Shown: in pieces, positions 42,973 to 51,688 of the stretch
Position numbering within the stretch: the stretch's first letter is position 1
Layout: every line of letters starts with the position of its first letter
Assembly (NCBI GenBank): GCA_024234735.1
Contig: JACKNV010000014.1
Location: forward strand, 5,326-69,325
Origin: Pseudomonadales bacterium
GTDB lineage: Bacteria; Pseudomonadota; Gammaproteobacteria; Pseudomonadales; Halieaceae
Length of the DNA: 64,000 nucleotides
Reading direction: 5' to 3'
Notes under the pieces: generated by a model
Database searches by the model: none
What the model was told of the DNA's origin: nothing
Seen by the model: only the letters and a program-made list of their open reading frames with translations
Position numbers and translations under genes: made by a program

Positions 42973-44526
42973 ATGTCATCCCCCAACGAGCCGCTGCAGC
43001 CCACGCCCTTCGAAGTCGTGCAACCGCAGCCCGCGCAACCCGCCGCAACGGCCGCGCCGCCGCGCGAGGGCATGGCACCCTGGGTACTGCCGGCGCTGGG
43101 AGCCCTGTTGTTACTGGCCCTGCTGGTGATTTTCTGGCTGCCGCAGCGGGTCGCCGAACCCGGTGCGATAGCACCACCCCCCGCGCCGGCCAGTGAGGCC
43201 ACTGCCGCCGGGGAGGCAAGTGCCACCGACCAGGCGGCGGGGCCTGCGGCCGGAAAACCGGCGGGCGCCGACACCTCCCCCTGGTCGGACGCCCAGCTGG
43301 GCAGGCTGCGCAAGGAGGCCCAGGACGTGCTGGCCGAGCTACTGGATGTACAGTTCGCCCTGGAGGAACGCGGGGTCAAGCTGTGGGCCCCGGAGCGCTT
43401 CGCCGCGGTGGCGGAACTGGCCGCCGCCGGCGACGAGCTGTACCGCAACCGCGAATACCAGGCAGCCACCTCGCGCTATCAGGAAGGCCTGGCGGCCCTG
43501 CAGGCCCTGCAGCAGGACATGCCCGAGGTGCTGGCGCGGCAACTGGCCCAGGCAGGCGAGGCCCTGGAGGCGGGTGACGCCGAGGCCGCCGGCGAGGCCC
43601 TGGACATCGCCGCCGCCATCGACCCGGATAACGCCGGGCTGGCCGGCCTGCGCCAGCGCCTGGCAGTGCTGCCGCAACTGCTGCCGCTGCTGGCACAGGC
43701 CGAGGCCGCGGAGCGGCAGGGCGAGCTGGCACAAGCCATTGCCGCGCTGGAACAGGCGGTGGCCCTGGACCCCGCCCACAGCGGCAGCGAGCAGAGCCTG
43801 CAGCGACTGCGGGCGGCCTATCAGGAGCAGCGCTTCAACCAGGCCATGAGCGAGGGCTACGCCGCCCTGGACGGCAAGCGTTTCGAGGAGGCCCGCCAGG
43901 CGTTTGGCCGCGCCGCCAAGCTCGAGCCGGGCTCCAGCGAAGCCGCCAGCGCCCTGCAGGAAGTCGCGGCCGCCGCCACCGCCCACCGCCTGGCCGGCCT
44001 GAAAACGCGCGGCCTGGCCGACGAACAGGCAGAGCGCTGGCAGGCGGCGGTCGAGGCCTATGAACAGGCCCAGAAAATCGATCCCAACGTGCTGTTCGCC
44101 GCCGAGGGCCTGGCTCGCAGCCGCGACCGGGCGCGCCTGGACAAGCAGTTTCGCGCCGCCATCGAGCAGCCGGATCGGCTGGCCGACGCCCGGGTTGCCG
44201 CCGCCACGGAACAACTGCTGCAACAGGCGCAGAAAATCACCCCCCGGGGGCCGCTGCTGGCCGAGCAGCTGCAGACCCTGCAGCGCCTGCTGAAACAGGC
44301 CAGCACCCCGGTCATGGTGACCCTGCACTCGGACCAGCAGACCGAGGTGACCGTCTACAAGGTGGCGCGCCTGGGGCAGTTCGACCAGCGGGAGCTGGAG
44401 CTGCGCCCGGGCTCCTATACCGCAGTGGGCAGCCGCATGGGCTACCGCGACGTGCGTGTGGAGTTCAGCGTCGCAGCGGAAGGCGCGCCGCCGGCGGTTA
44501 CCGTCGTGTGTACGGAACGCATCTGA
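42973..44526 (+). CDS. cluster gene 4: single-pass TPR protein with C-terminal PEGA-like domain
   Basis: A 517-residue protein: Pro/Gln-rich cytoplasmic tail (1-35), one membrane helix (WVLPALGALLLLALLVIFWL, about 36-55), then a periplasmic helical region with several TPR-like units (about 140-395; YRNREYQAATSRYQEGLAAL, ELAQAIAALEQAVALDPAH, FEEARQAFGRAAKLEPGS, WQAAVEAYEQAQKIDPNV) and a beta domain at the end (ELELRPGSYTAVGSRMGYRD) that matches the PEGA pattern. It is probably a periplasmic scaffold. ATG at 42973; 36 bp after gene 3 and 28 bp before gene 5. Confidence 0.82.
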   Translation: MSSPNEPLQPTPFEVVQPQPAQPAATAAPPREGMAPWVLPALGALLLLALLVIFWLPQRVAEPGAIAPPPAPASEATAAGEASATDQAAGPAAGKPAGADTSPWSDAQLGRLRKEAQDVLAELLDVQFALEERGVKLWAPERFAAVAELAAAGDELYRNREYQAATSRYQEGLAALQALQQDMPEVLARQLAQAGEALEAGDAEAAGEALDIAAAIDPDNAGLAGLRQRLAVLPQLLPLLAQAEAAERQGELAQAIAALEQAVALDPAHSGSEQSLQRLRAAYQEQRFNQAMSEGYAALDGKRFEEARQAFGRAAKLEPGSSEAASALQEVAAAATAHRLAGLKTRGLADEQAERWQAAVEAYEQAQKIDPNVLFAAEGLARSRDRARLDKQFRAAIEQPDRLADARVAAATEQLLQQAQKITPRGPLLAEQLQTLQRLLKQASTPVMVTLHSDQQTEVTVYKVARLGQFDQRELELRPGSYTAVGSRMGYRDVRVEFSVAAEGAPPAVTVVCTERI

Positions 44527-44554
44527 TGAACGATCACAGGAGGCTGCAGCCAGC

Positions 44555-46624
44555 ATGAGCCAGCGGGAGCCGGCCGCGCCGGGCATCATTGAACCCAGTG
44601 CCTTCCAGCCGCTGGGCAGCGCCGACGCCAGGCCGCCGCCGCGGCGCCATCGACGGCGCTGGCTGCTGCTGGCCTGCGCCGCGCTGTTCGCCCTGCTGAT
44701 GGCGTTCCTGCTGAGCGCCCGCTCCCTGCAGGTCCTGGTCGAGACTGAAACCCCGGCGCAGGTGAGTATCAGCGGCCTGGCCATTCCCTTCGGCGAGCGC
44801 TACCTGCTGCGGCCGGGCGACTACCAGGTACGGGTTACCGCGCCGGGCTATCACCCCCTGGAGAGCGCCGTCACCGTCACCGCCGATGACAGCCAGACCC
44901 TGCAGCTGCAGCCGGCCCCGCTGCCGGGGCTGCTGAGTTTCAGCAGCGTGCCGCCGGGCGCCACCGTGCTGGTGGATGGCGAGCCCCTGGGGCACACGCC
45001 GCTGGCGGACCAGCCAGTGGCGGCGGGCGAGCACCTGCTGCGGGTCGAAGCCGACCGCTACCTGCCGCTGGAGCAGGCGCTGGCGGTCACCGGCCGCGAG
45101 GTGGCACAGCAGGTGAGTGTGGAACTGGCACCGGGCTGGGCCGAAGTGAGCGTGGACAGCCAGCCACCCGGGGCCGCCATTCTGGTGGACGGCGAGCAGC
45201 GCGGCAGCACCCCGGCGGTGCTGGAGATCGACGCTGGCGAACACCAGCTGATCCTGCGCAGCCCCGGGTTCGCCGACTGGCAACAGTCGCTGGACATCGT
45301 CGCGGGCCAGCCACAGCAACTGCCCGCTGTGACCCTGCAGCCCGCCGCGGGCGTCCTGGAGCTGGCCAGTGTGCCGGCCGGTGCCAACGTTACCCTGGAC
45401 GGCGAATTTCTCGGCCAGACCCCGCTGGAGCTGGAACTGGACCCCGGCCGCAGCCACCAGCTGGCGGTATTCAAGCCCGGTTACCGCCGCTACAGCGGCG
45501 AAGTCAGGCTGGCCGCGGCCGCGCGCGAACGCCAGACGGTCACCCTCAAGGCGCAGCTGGGAGAGGTGCGTTTCGATATCAGCCCGGCCAACGCCACCCT
45601 CAAGGTCGATGGCAAGGTGCGCGGCCAGGGCAGCCAGACCCTGTCCCTGCCGGCTTTCGAACACAGCGTGGAAATCAGCCTGCCCGGCTACGCCACGGTG
45701 CGCCGCAAGGTCACCCCCCGGCCCGGCCTGCAGCAGCGGGTGGCGGCCACCCTGCTCACCGAACAGCAGGCCCGCAAGGCGCGCATCAAACCGGAGATCA
45801 CCACCCCCCTGGGGCAAACCCTGCTGCTGTTTTCCCCGGCCGAGTCGCCGCTTTCGACCTTCAGCATGGGGGCCTCGCGCCGCGAACCGGGGCGGCGCGC
45901 CAACGAGGTGCTGCACCCGGTGACCCTCACCCGCGCCTTCTACCTGCAGACCACCGAGGTGACCAACGCCCAGTTCCGCCAGTTCCAGGGGGGCCACAAC
46001 TCCGGCCAGATCGAGGGCAACAGCCTCAATCGCGATCACCAGCCGGTCGCCCAGGTGAGCTGGCAGCAGGCCGCGGCATTCTGCAACTGGCTGAGTAAAC
46101 GCGAGGGCCTGCCACTCTTCTACCGCGAGACCAACGGCATCATCACCGGCTACAACCCCTCCGCCACCGGCTACCGCCTGCCCAGCGAGGCGGAGTGGGC
46201 CTGGGCGGCGCGCGCCGACGGCGACACGCTGCTGAAATTTCCCTGGGGCGAGAGCTTTCCCCCCACATCGGCGGTGGAGAACTACGCCGACAACAGCTCG
46301 GCCTACGTCACCGGCCGGGTTCTCGGGGGTTACCAGGACGGCTATGTGGTCAGCGCGCCGGTGGGCTCCCTGAAAGCCAACCAGCACCGGCTGTATGATA
46401 TGGGCGGCAACGTCGCCGAGTGGGTGCACGACGTGTACAGCATTCCCTCCGCCAACGGCGCCACCGAGGTGGACCCACTGGGGGCCCAGAACGGCGACAA
46501 CTACGTGATCCGTGGGGCCAGCTGGTCGCACAGCAAGATAGCGGAACTGCGCCTGTCCTACCGCGATTATGGGCAGGCCGGACGCGATGACGTAGGATTC
46601 CGGTTGGCGCGCTACGCGGAGTAA
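44555..46624 (+). CDS. cluster gene 5: membrane-anchored PEGA-repeat protein with SUMF1/FGE-like domain
   Basis: A 689-residue protein: basic cytoplasmic tail, a membrane helix (about 30-50), about five PEGA-type beta repeats (GDYQVRVTAPGYHPLE, VPPGATVLVDGEPLGHTPL, QPPGAAILVDGEQRGSTPA, VPAGANVTLDGEFLGQTPL, then LPGYATVRRKV), and a C-terminal formylglycine-generating-enzyme fold (about 435-689: FYLQTTEVTNAQFRQF, GYRLPSEAEWAWAARADG, YDMGGNVAEWVHDVY, YVIRGASWSHS). The two cysteines needed for FGE catalysis are absent where RGASWSHS stands, so it is probably a binding or structural module. ATG at 44555. Confidence 0.87.
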   Translation: MSQREPAAPGIIEPSAFQPLGSADARPPPRRHRRRWLLLACAALFALLMAFLLSARSLQVLVETETPAQVSISGLAIPFGERYLLRPGDYQVRVTAPGYHPLESAVTVTADDSQTLQLQPAPLPGLLSFSSVPPGATVLVDGEPLGHTPLADQPVAAGEHLLRVEADRYLPLEQALAVTGREVAQQVSVELAPGWAEVSVDSQPPGAAILVDGEQRGSTPAVLEIDAGEHQLILRSPGFADWQQSLDIVAGQPQQLPAVTLQPAAGVLELASVPAGANVTLDGEFLGQTPLELELDPGRSHQLAVFKPGYRRYSGEVRLAAAARERQTVTLKAQLGEVRFDISPANATLKVDGKVRGQGSQTLSLPAFEHSVEISLPGYATVRRKVTPRPGLQQRVAATLLTEQQARKARIKPEITTPLGQTLLLFSPAESPLSTFSMGASRREPGRRANEVLHPVTLTRAFYLQTTEVTNAQFRQFQGGHNSGQIEGNSLNRDHQPVAQVSWQQAAAFCNWLSKREGLPLFYRETNGIITGYNPSATGYRLPSEAEWAWAARADGDTLLKFPWGESFPPTSAVENYADNSSAYVTGRVLGGYQDGYVVSAPVGSLKANQHRLYDMGGNVAEWVHDVYSIPSANGATEVDPLGAQNGDNYVIRGASWSHSKIAELRLSYRDYGQAGRDDVGFRLARYAE

Positions 46625-46627
46625 GGC

Positions 46628-46867
46628 ATGATTTCGAGAATTTTCCTGGCGCTGGCCCTGTCGCTGGGCACGGCGCAGCTCACTGCCCAGCCGGCACAGG
46701 ACGGCGCCGGGCCCAGCCAGGCGCCGGAACCGGTGGGGGGCGACAGCGAACCCGCCTCCGCAGCCGCCGATAGCCAGCCCCGCGCCGGCGAGCGGGCGCC
46801 CGCGGATTACCGGCCCTCGGAACAGATTTCCGAGGACCTCTCCGTCTCTTTTCCGGTGGATATATAG
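46628..46867 (+). CDS. cluster gene 6: small secreted Pro/Ala-rich protein
   Basis: A 79-residue protein with a signal peptide (ISRIFLALALSLGTAQLTAQ) and a disordered Pro/Ala/Ser-rich mature part ending SEQISEDLSVSFPVDI. GGAG seven bases before the ATG and gaps of only 3 and 9 bp to its neighbours argue that it is a real cluster member. Unknown function; perhaps a small periplasmic partner of the channel encoded next. Confidence 0.65.
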   Translation: MISRIFLALALSLGTAQLTAQPAQDGAGPSQAPEPVGGDSEPASAAADSQPRAGERAPADYRPSEQISEDLSVSFPVDI

Positions 46868-46876
46868 GATCAGCGA

Positions 46877-47674
46877 ATGAAACACAGGATGTCGTCCGAA
46901 TTCATCTATCAGCTGTTCGCGCTGCTGATCGCGGTGATCGTGGTGCACGCGGTGTACGTGGGGGTCATCCGCCCCAGCGCCGATGCCCAGATCCGCCAGG
47001 AGATGGCGCTGCAGGCCGCCGGCGAGGACTTCGTACCCGAGCGCAGCTTCGCCGTGGTCATCCGCGATTTCGAACAGGAAGCCTGCTTCATCCTGCTGAT
47101 CTGGGCGCTGGCCATCATGGGCTACAAGGGCCGCCGCTCCATGCTGGAGCAGCGCCTGCTGGAACGACGCCTGCTGGACATTCCCGAGGGCACCAGCATC
47201 CTGCCCCAGGACGCCCGCGAATACAGCCGCTCGCTGGAGGCCCTGCCGGAGCGGGAACAGGACTACCTGTTGCCGCGCACCCTGCTGTCGGCCCTGCAGC
47301 GCTTTGCCACCACCGGCAGCATCCAGGCGGTATCCGACACCATCAAGGAGAGCTGCGAGGTGGAGTCGGACCGGCTGGACTCGGAGCTGTCCATGGTGCG
47401 CTACATCGCCTGGGCGATCCCGTCCATCGGCTTTATCGGCACGGTGCGCGGCATCGGCGACGCCCTCGGCCAGGCCTACAAGGCCGTGGAGGGCGACATC
47501 AGCGGCGTGACCGTGAGCCTGGGCGTGGCCTTCAACAGCACATTTGTCGCCCTGGTGCTGAGTATCATCATCATGTTCTGCCTGCACCAGCTGCAGCTGT
47601 CCCAGGAACGCCTGGTGCTGGACTGCCAGCGCTACGCCGACAAGCGCCTGCTGCGCCACCTGGTGGCCGCCTGA
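46877..47674 (+). CDS. cluster gene 7: TolQ/ExbB/MotA-type proton channel
   Basis: A 265-residue inner-membrane protein of the MotA/TolQ/ExbB superfamily. Hydrophobic segments are at about 10-31, 66-82, 176-195 and 216-240. The last two carry the family core: YIAWAIPSIGFIGTVRGIGD and VTVSLGVAFNSTFVALVLSI, where the small and hydroxyl residues line the proton path. The large cytoplasmic domain lies between helices 2 and 3. Such proteins form pentamers around two single-pass stator subunits; no ExbD, TolR or MotB is present, but the two VWA proteins downstream could fill that place. AGGA precedes the ATG. Confidence 0.88.
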   Translation: MKHRMSSEFIYQLFALLIAVIVVHAVYVGVIRPSADAQIRQEMALQAAGEDFVPERSFAVVIRDFEQEACFILLIWALAIMGYKGRRSMLEQRLLERRLLDIPEGTSILPQDAREYSRSLEALPEREQDYLLPRTLLSALQRFATTGSIQAVSDTIKESCEVESDRLDSELSMVRYIAWAIPSIGFIGTVRGIGDALGQAYKAVEGDISGVTVSLGVAFNSTFVALVLSIIIMFCLHQLQLSQERLVLDCQRYADKRLLRHLVAA

Positions 47675-47675
47675 C

Positions 47676-48938
47676 ATGACTATTGCCCTGCTGGATATCA
47701 ACGACAGTAACCTGCAGCTGTGGCACGGCGCCGCACACCTGCAAAGTCCCGGCTACGCCCTGCTGGCGGGCGACGGCTACCGTTTCGGCAACCCGGCCCG
47801 GGCGGCGGCGCGGCTGCAACCGCGGGATATCAACACCCGCTTCTGGTGGCAGCTCAGTACCGAGCCGCTGCAGCCGGCCCTGGGGCCGGCCCGCCACACC
47901 GGCGATCTGGTCCACGCCCAGTTGCAGGAACTGCACCGCGAGGGCGGCCAGCCGTCGGAAGTGCTGCTGGCGGTGTCGGGCAGCATGCAACGCGACCAGC
48001 TCTCGCTGCTGCTGGGCATCGTCCAGCAGTGCCCCTTCGACGCGGTGGGCCTGGTTAATCGCAGCGTTGCCCTGGGCAGCCTGCACGGCGCGGGAGGGCG
48101 CCTGTTCCACCTGGAGATCCAGCTGCACCAGGCAGTCATCTCCGAGCTGGCTTCGGGCGACGACCGCATCGCGCTGCAGCGCACCCTGCCCCTGCCGGGC
48201 TGTGGCCTGCTGCAGCTGCAGGAAAACCTGGTTGAGATCATCGCCGCCGCGTTCATTCGCCAGACCCGCTTCGACCCGCGCCGCAAGGCGGCCACCGAAC
48301 AACAGCTGTACGACGCCCTGCCCGAGGCCCTGCGCGCCCTGGGCCGCGACGGTGAAACCAACCTGGAGGTCGCCGGCTACCGCGCCCGGGTCGGCAGCGA
48401 CGAACTGCTCGGCGCCGGCCAGCGCCTGTTCGAGGCGGCGACCCGGGCCACGGGGGGGCTGCAGGCGGCCGACCGCATCATCGCCGACCCGCTGGCAGGG
48501 CTGTTGCCGGGGCTGCGGCAACGCCTCACCGGCATCGACATCCTGCCCCCTGACAGCGTGCGCCAGGCCCTGGAACAGCACCTGGAGTCGCTGGTACAGC
48601 GCGACCAGGCGCTGAGTTTCATCACCGCCCTGCCCGGCCTGGCGCCGCAAGCGGCGACCGCTCCGGCGCCGCATCCCGAGCCGCCGCCCGCCGCCGCGGC
48701 CACCCATCTGCTGCAGGGTTACCGGGCGGTACCGCTGGTGGCGGCCGGCACCCCCCTGGCGCAGGGCTGGGAGCTGTATCGGGATGCCCGCGGCTGGCAG
48801 CTGCGCGGCAGCGGCGAGGCCCGGGTCAACGACGCGCCCTACCGCCCCGGGCAGGCGCTGGGTGGCGGCGACAGTATTCGCCTCGGTGACACGGCGGCCT
48901 TCAGCCTGATCGACGTCGCTGGGCAGGCCGGCGGCTAG
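47676..48938 (+). CDS. cluster gene 8: actin/Hsp70-like protein with FHA-like C-terminus
   Basis: A 420-residue cytoplasmic protein. The start IALLDINDSNLQLWHG resembles the phosphate-1 loop of actin/Hsp70 ATPases, and LFHLEIQLHQAVISEL sits where a phosphate-2 strand-loop would be, though the usual DxGG glycines are missing, so ATP hydrolysis is doubtful. After an Ala/Pro linker the last 65 residues (WELYRDARGWQLRGSGEA, then VNDAPYRPGQALGGGDSIRL) look like an FHA domain tail. One base separates it from gene 7. The likely role is a cytoplasmic regulator or scaffold for the channel; inference. Confidence 0.7.
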   Translation: MTIALLDINDSNLQLWHGAAHLQSPGYALLAGDGYRFGNPARAAARLQPRDINTRFWWQLSTEPLQPALGPARHTGDLVHAQLQELHREGGQPSEVLLAVSGSMQRDQLSLLLGIVQQCPFDAVGLVNRSVALGSLHGAGGRLFHLEIQLHQAVISELASGDDRIALQRTLPLPGCGLLQLQENLVEIIAAAFIRQTRFDPRRKAATEQQLYDALPEALRALGRDGETNLEVAGYRARVGSDELLGAGQRLFEAATRATGGLQAADRIIADPLAGLLPGLRQRLTGIDILPPDSVRQALEQHLESLVQRDQALSFITALPGLAPQAATAPAPHPEPPPAAAATHLLQGYRAVPLVAAGTPLAQGWELYRDARGWQLRGSGEARVNDAPYRPGQALGGGDSIRLGDTAAFSLIDVAGQAGG

Positions 48939-48952
48939 GAGAGAGCCGGCCC

Positions 48953-50044
48953 ATGGCCCGGAAAAAGCGCGATTTCACCACCTTCAACCTGAGCTTCCTG
49001 GACATCATGTCCTGTGGCTTCGGTGCCGTGGTGCTGGTGTTCCTGATCATAGACCACTCCCTGAAGACCGAGAGCAAGGAGCTGAACCGCGACCTGTTGT
49101 CAGAGGTCAACCTGCTCCAGGAAGATGTCAGGGACGGCGAGGAGGGTCTGGTCAGGCTGCGCAATGCCCTGGCGGACGTGGACATGCAGATGGTCGAAGC
49201 CCAGGGGAGGGCGACCCGCATCACCGAGGAGAAAGACCGCTACGAGGCGCTGATCGCCAGCCTGCGCCAGGAAGGTTACACCGAGCGCAAGGACATCGAC
49301 ACCCTGAAGGCGGAAATCCAGGCGCTCGAGGAAGAGGTAAAAAAACTGCGCGAGTCGGCAGTCAAGGAGAGTGGCCGCAGCGCCCGCGAATTCATCGGCG
49401 AGGGCAACCGCCAGTACCTGACCGGCATCAATCTCGGGGGCCGCAATATCGCCATCCTGCTGGACGTCTCCGCCAGTATGCTGGCGGACAAGCTGGTCAA
49501 TATCATTCGCCTGCGCAACATGGACCAGTCGGTGCAGCGCAAGGCCGAGAAATGGACCCGGGCCCTGGCCACCGTCGACTGGCTCACCGCCCAGCTGCCG
49601 GTGGGCAGCAAGTACCAGGTCATCACCTTCAACACCGAGGCCGCCCCGGCCCTGGCCGGCACCGCGGGCAAATGGCTGGAAGTGGCCAACCAGGCGCAAC
49701 TGGAACAGGTGTCGGGCGCGTTGCGCAAGCTCACCCCCAGCGGCGGCACCAGCCTGCACAATGCCTTTACCACCCTGCAGGGCCTGTCCCCGGCGCCGGA
49801 CAATATTTTCCTGATCACCGACGGCCTGCCCACCCAGGGCACCGGCGCGCCACGCGGCAGCAAGGTCAGCGGCGACGACCGCCAGCGGCTGTACCGCGAG
49901 GCGGTGAAGCTGCTGCCGCGCAGCGTGCCCGTGAATATCATCCTGGAGCCGCTGGAGGGCGACCCCATGGCCGCCTCCGAGTTCTGGCAGCTGGCCCAGG
50001 TCAGCGGCGGCTCGTTCCTCTGCCCCTCCAAGGACTGGCCCTGA
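48953..50044 (+). CDS. cluster gene 9: membrane-anchored coiled-coil VWA protein
   Basis: A 363-residue protein: basic N-terminus (MARKKR), one membrane helix (about 13-33) starting LSFLDIMSCGFGAVVLVFLI with Asp17 near its cytoplasmic end, a coiled coil (about 38-130), and a periplasmic von Willebrand A domain (about 155-355) with an intact MIDAS: DVSAS at 171-175, TPSGGTSL, and LITDGLP. Topology (N-in, one helix with an Asp) parallels ExbD/TolR/MotB. Gene 10 is its paralogue and overlaps it in TGATG. The VWA probably binds a protein partner through a divalent metal. Confidence 0.85.
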   Translation: MARKKRDFTTFNLSFLDIMSCGFGAVVLVFLIIDHSLKTESKELNRDLLSEVNLLQEDVRDGEEGLVRLRNALADVDMQMVEAQGRATRITEEKDRYEALIASLRQEGYTERKDIDTLKAEIQALEEEVKKLRESAVKESGRSAREFIGEGNRQYLTGINLGGRNIAILLDVSASMLADKLVNIIRLRNMDQSVQRKAEKWTRALATVDWLTAQLPVGSKYQVITFNTEAAPALAGTAGKWLEVANQAQLEQVSGALRKLTPSGGTSLHNAFTTLQGLSPAPDNIFLITDGLPTQGTGAPRGSKVSGDDRQRLYREAVKLLPRSVPVNIILEPLEGDPMAASEFWQLAQVSGGSFLCPSKDWP

Positions 50045-51048
50045 TGGCGCGCCGCAAGTCACGCGCCCCGGCGGAGTTCTCGCTGTCCTTCCTGGACGTG
50101 ATCTGCTGTGGTTTCGGCGCCATCATCCTGCTGCTGATGATTACCAAGACCGTGCAGCCGCAGATCATCGAGGCCTCCACGGTCAACCTCGAGGGCCTGG
50201 TGGCGGATCTCCAGGAGCAGGTGTTCGAGATCCGCGGCGAGACCCGGGTGCTCAATCGCGACCTCAACGCCAGGCAGGAGCAGCTGTCGGAATACGAGGA
50301 GAAGATCGCCATCCTGCAGGGCCAGCTGGCCAGCGCCCGCTCGCGCCACGACAGCATCCAGGTGCAGGACAACACCAACGACGTGGTCACCGAACAGCTC
50401 GCCATCGCCCGCCAGAAACTGACAGCGGAGCAGAAGCGCCTGCTGGGCGCCCAGTACCAGCCCCGCAACAACCTGATCGGCGGCATCCCGGTGGACAGCG
50501 AATACATCATCTTCGTGATCGACACCTCGGGCTCGATGTTCTCCTACGCCTGGGAACGCATGCTGCAGGAGTTGCAGGCGACCCTCAGCATCTACCCCGA
50601 GGTCAAGGGCATCCAGGTGCTCAACGACATGGGCAATTACATGTTCAGCCGCTACCGTGGCGAGTGGATCCCCGACACCCCGGGGCGGCGCAAGGTCATC
50701 ATGCAGAACCTGCGCAACTGGAACGTGTTCAGCAACTCCAGCCCGGTGGAGGGCATCACCGCCGCCATTCGCACCTTTCACAAGCCCGGGCAGAAAATCA
50801 GTATCTACGTGTTCGGCGACGAATTCACCGGCGAATCCATCGCCCAGGTGATCGACACCGTGGACCGCATCAACCAGACCGATGCCGCGGGCAACCGCCT
50901 GGTGCGCATCAATGCGGTGGGCTTTCCGGTACAATTCATCCGCGCACCGCACCTGCAGGGCACCGGCATCCGTTTCGCCACCCTGATGCGGGAACTGACC
51001 TATCGCAACGGAGGTACCTTTGTCGGGCTCAATGACTTCCGCCCCTGA
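50044..51048 (+). CDS. cluster gene 10: second membrane-anchored coiled-coil VWA protein
   Basis: A 334-residue paralogue of gene 9. MARRKSRAPAEF is followed by LSFLDVICCGFGAIILLLMI (about 14-33, Asp18), a coiled coil (about 45-135) and a VWA domain with IDTSGSM (MIDAS DTSGS at 160-164) and a later SIYVFGDEFTGES. The N-terminal 30 residues of genes 9 and 10 share LSFLD, CGFGA and flanking hydrophobics, whereas the VWA domains have diverged. ATG overlaps the preceding stop. Two unequal stator-like subunits would fit the two-per-pentamer stoichiometry of this motor class; inference. Confidence 0.85.
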   Translation: MARRKSRAPAEFSLSFLDVICCGFGAIILLLMITKTVQPQIIEASTVNLEGLVADLQEQVFEIRGETRVLNRDLNARQEQLSEYEEKIAILQGQLASARSRHDSIQVQDNTNDVVTEQLAIARQKLTAEQKRLLGAQYQPRNNLIGGIPVDSEYIIFVIDTSGSMFSYAWERMLQELQATLSIYPEVKGIQVLNDMGNYMFSRYRGEWIPDTPGRRKVIMQNLRNWNVFSNSSPVEGITAAIRTFHKPGQKISIYVFGDEFTGESIAQVIDTVDRINQTDAAGNRLVRINAVGFPVQFIRAPHLQGTGIRFATLMRELTYRNGGTFVGLNDFRP

Positions 51049-51688
51049 GCAAGCGTCGCTGCGCTGGCTGGCGCTGCTGCTGGCCATGGCATCGCTGGCC
51101 GCCTGCGGCCCGGCGGAGGTGGTGGTCAAGGGCAACTTTCCGGCACCCCTGATGCAGAAAATCCCGATTACCCTGGGGGTGTGGTACGACGACGCCTTCG
51201 CCCACCACGAGTTTTTCGAGGAGGCCAAGACCAAGACCGAGTCCGACTGGCTGGTGCGCACCGGTGAAGCCCAGGTGCAGATGTGGGATACCCTGCTGGA
51301 CGGCATGTTCACCCGGGTGGTACACATGAGCGCCCGCCCCGGGCCGGGGCAGATGAACCCGACGGTGGACGCGGTGCTGATACCCCAGGTCGAGGAACTG
51401 CAATACGCCATACCCGCCCAGACCAGTGTCAAGGTGTACGAAATCTGGATGCGGTATAAACTACAACTGGTGACCACCGGCGGAAATCCCATCGCCGACT
51501 GGACCATGACCGCCTACGGCAAGACCCCCACGGCCTTCCTGCAAACTGACCAGGAGGCAGTGAACCTGGCCGCGGTGATGGCCCTGCGCGACGCGGGCGC
51601 CAACTTCGCCACCACATTCACCAAGGTGCCGGCGGTGCAGGCGTTCCTGCAGCGCAAACTGGGCACCCCAGGGGAGGCCGCTCCATGA
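51020..51688 (+). CDS. cluster gene 11: lipoprotein
   Basis: A 222-residue lipoprotein with signal LRWLALLLAMASLAACG and lipobox LAAC. The mature part begins VVVKGNFPAPLMQKIPITLG and has WYDDAFAHHEFFEE and MWDTLLDGMFTRVVHM, a pattern I associate with uncharacterised outer-membrane assembly-type lipoproteins but cannot name. TTG at 51020 has GGAGG at ideal spacing; ATG at 51032 is the alternative with worse spacing. The gene overlaps gene 10 by 29 bases and gene 12 by four. Confidence 0.78.
   Translation: MSGSMTSAPEQASLRWLALLLAMASLAACGPAEVVVKGNFPAPLMQKIPITLGVWYDDAFAHHEFFEEAKTKTESDWLVRTGEAQVQMWDTLLDGMFTRVVHMSARPGPGQMNPTVDAVLIPQVEELQYAIPAQTSVKVYEIWMRYKLQLVTTGGNPIADWTMTAYGKTPTAFLQTDQEAVNLAAVMALRDAGANFATTFTKVPAVQAFLQRKLGTPGEAAP

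Noticed and set aside
44555..46624. Sulfatase-activating formylglycine-generating enzyme
   Set aside because: The catalytic cysteines are missing and no sulfatase gene is in the window.
44534..47701. A 1055-codon open frame on the minus strand opposite cluster genes 5 to 7
   Set aside because: It is a high-GC shadow frame. The plus-strand genes there have clear domains, RBSs and tight spacing; the antisense translation has no recognisable motif.
46877..51048. Zorya anti-phage system
   Set aside because: A MotA-like protein is present, but there is no OmpA-domain ZorB, no ZorC and no helicase/nuclease ZorD or ZorE. The VWA, PEGA and lipoprotein content is foreign to Zorya.
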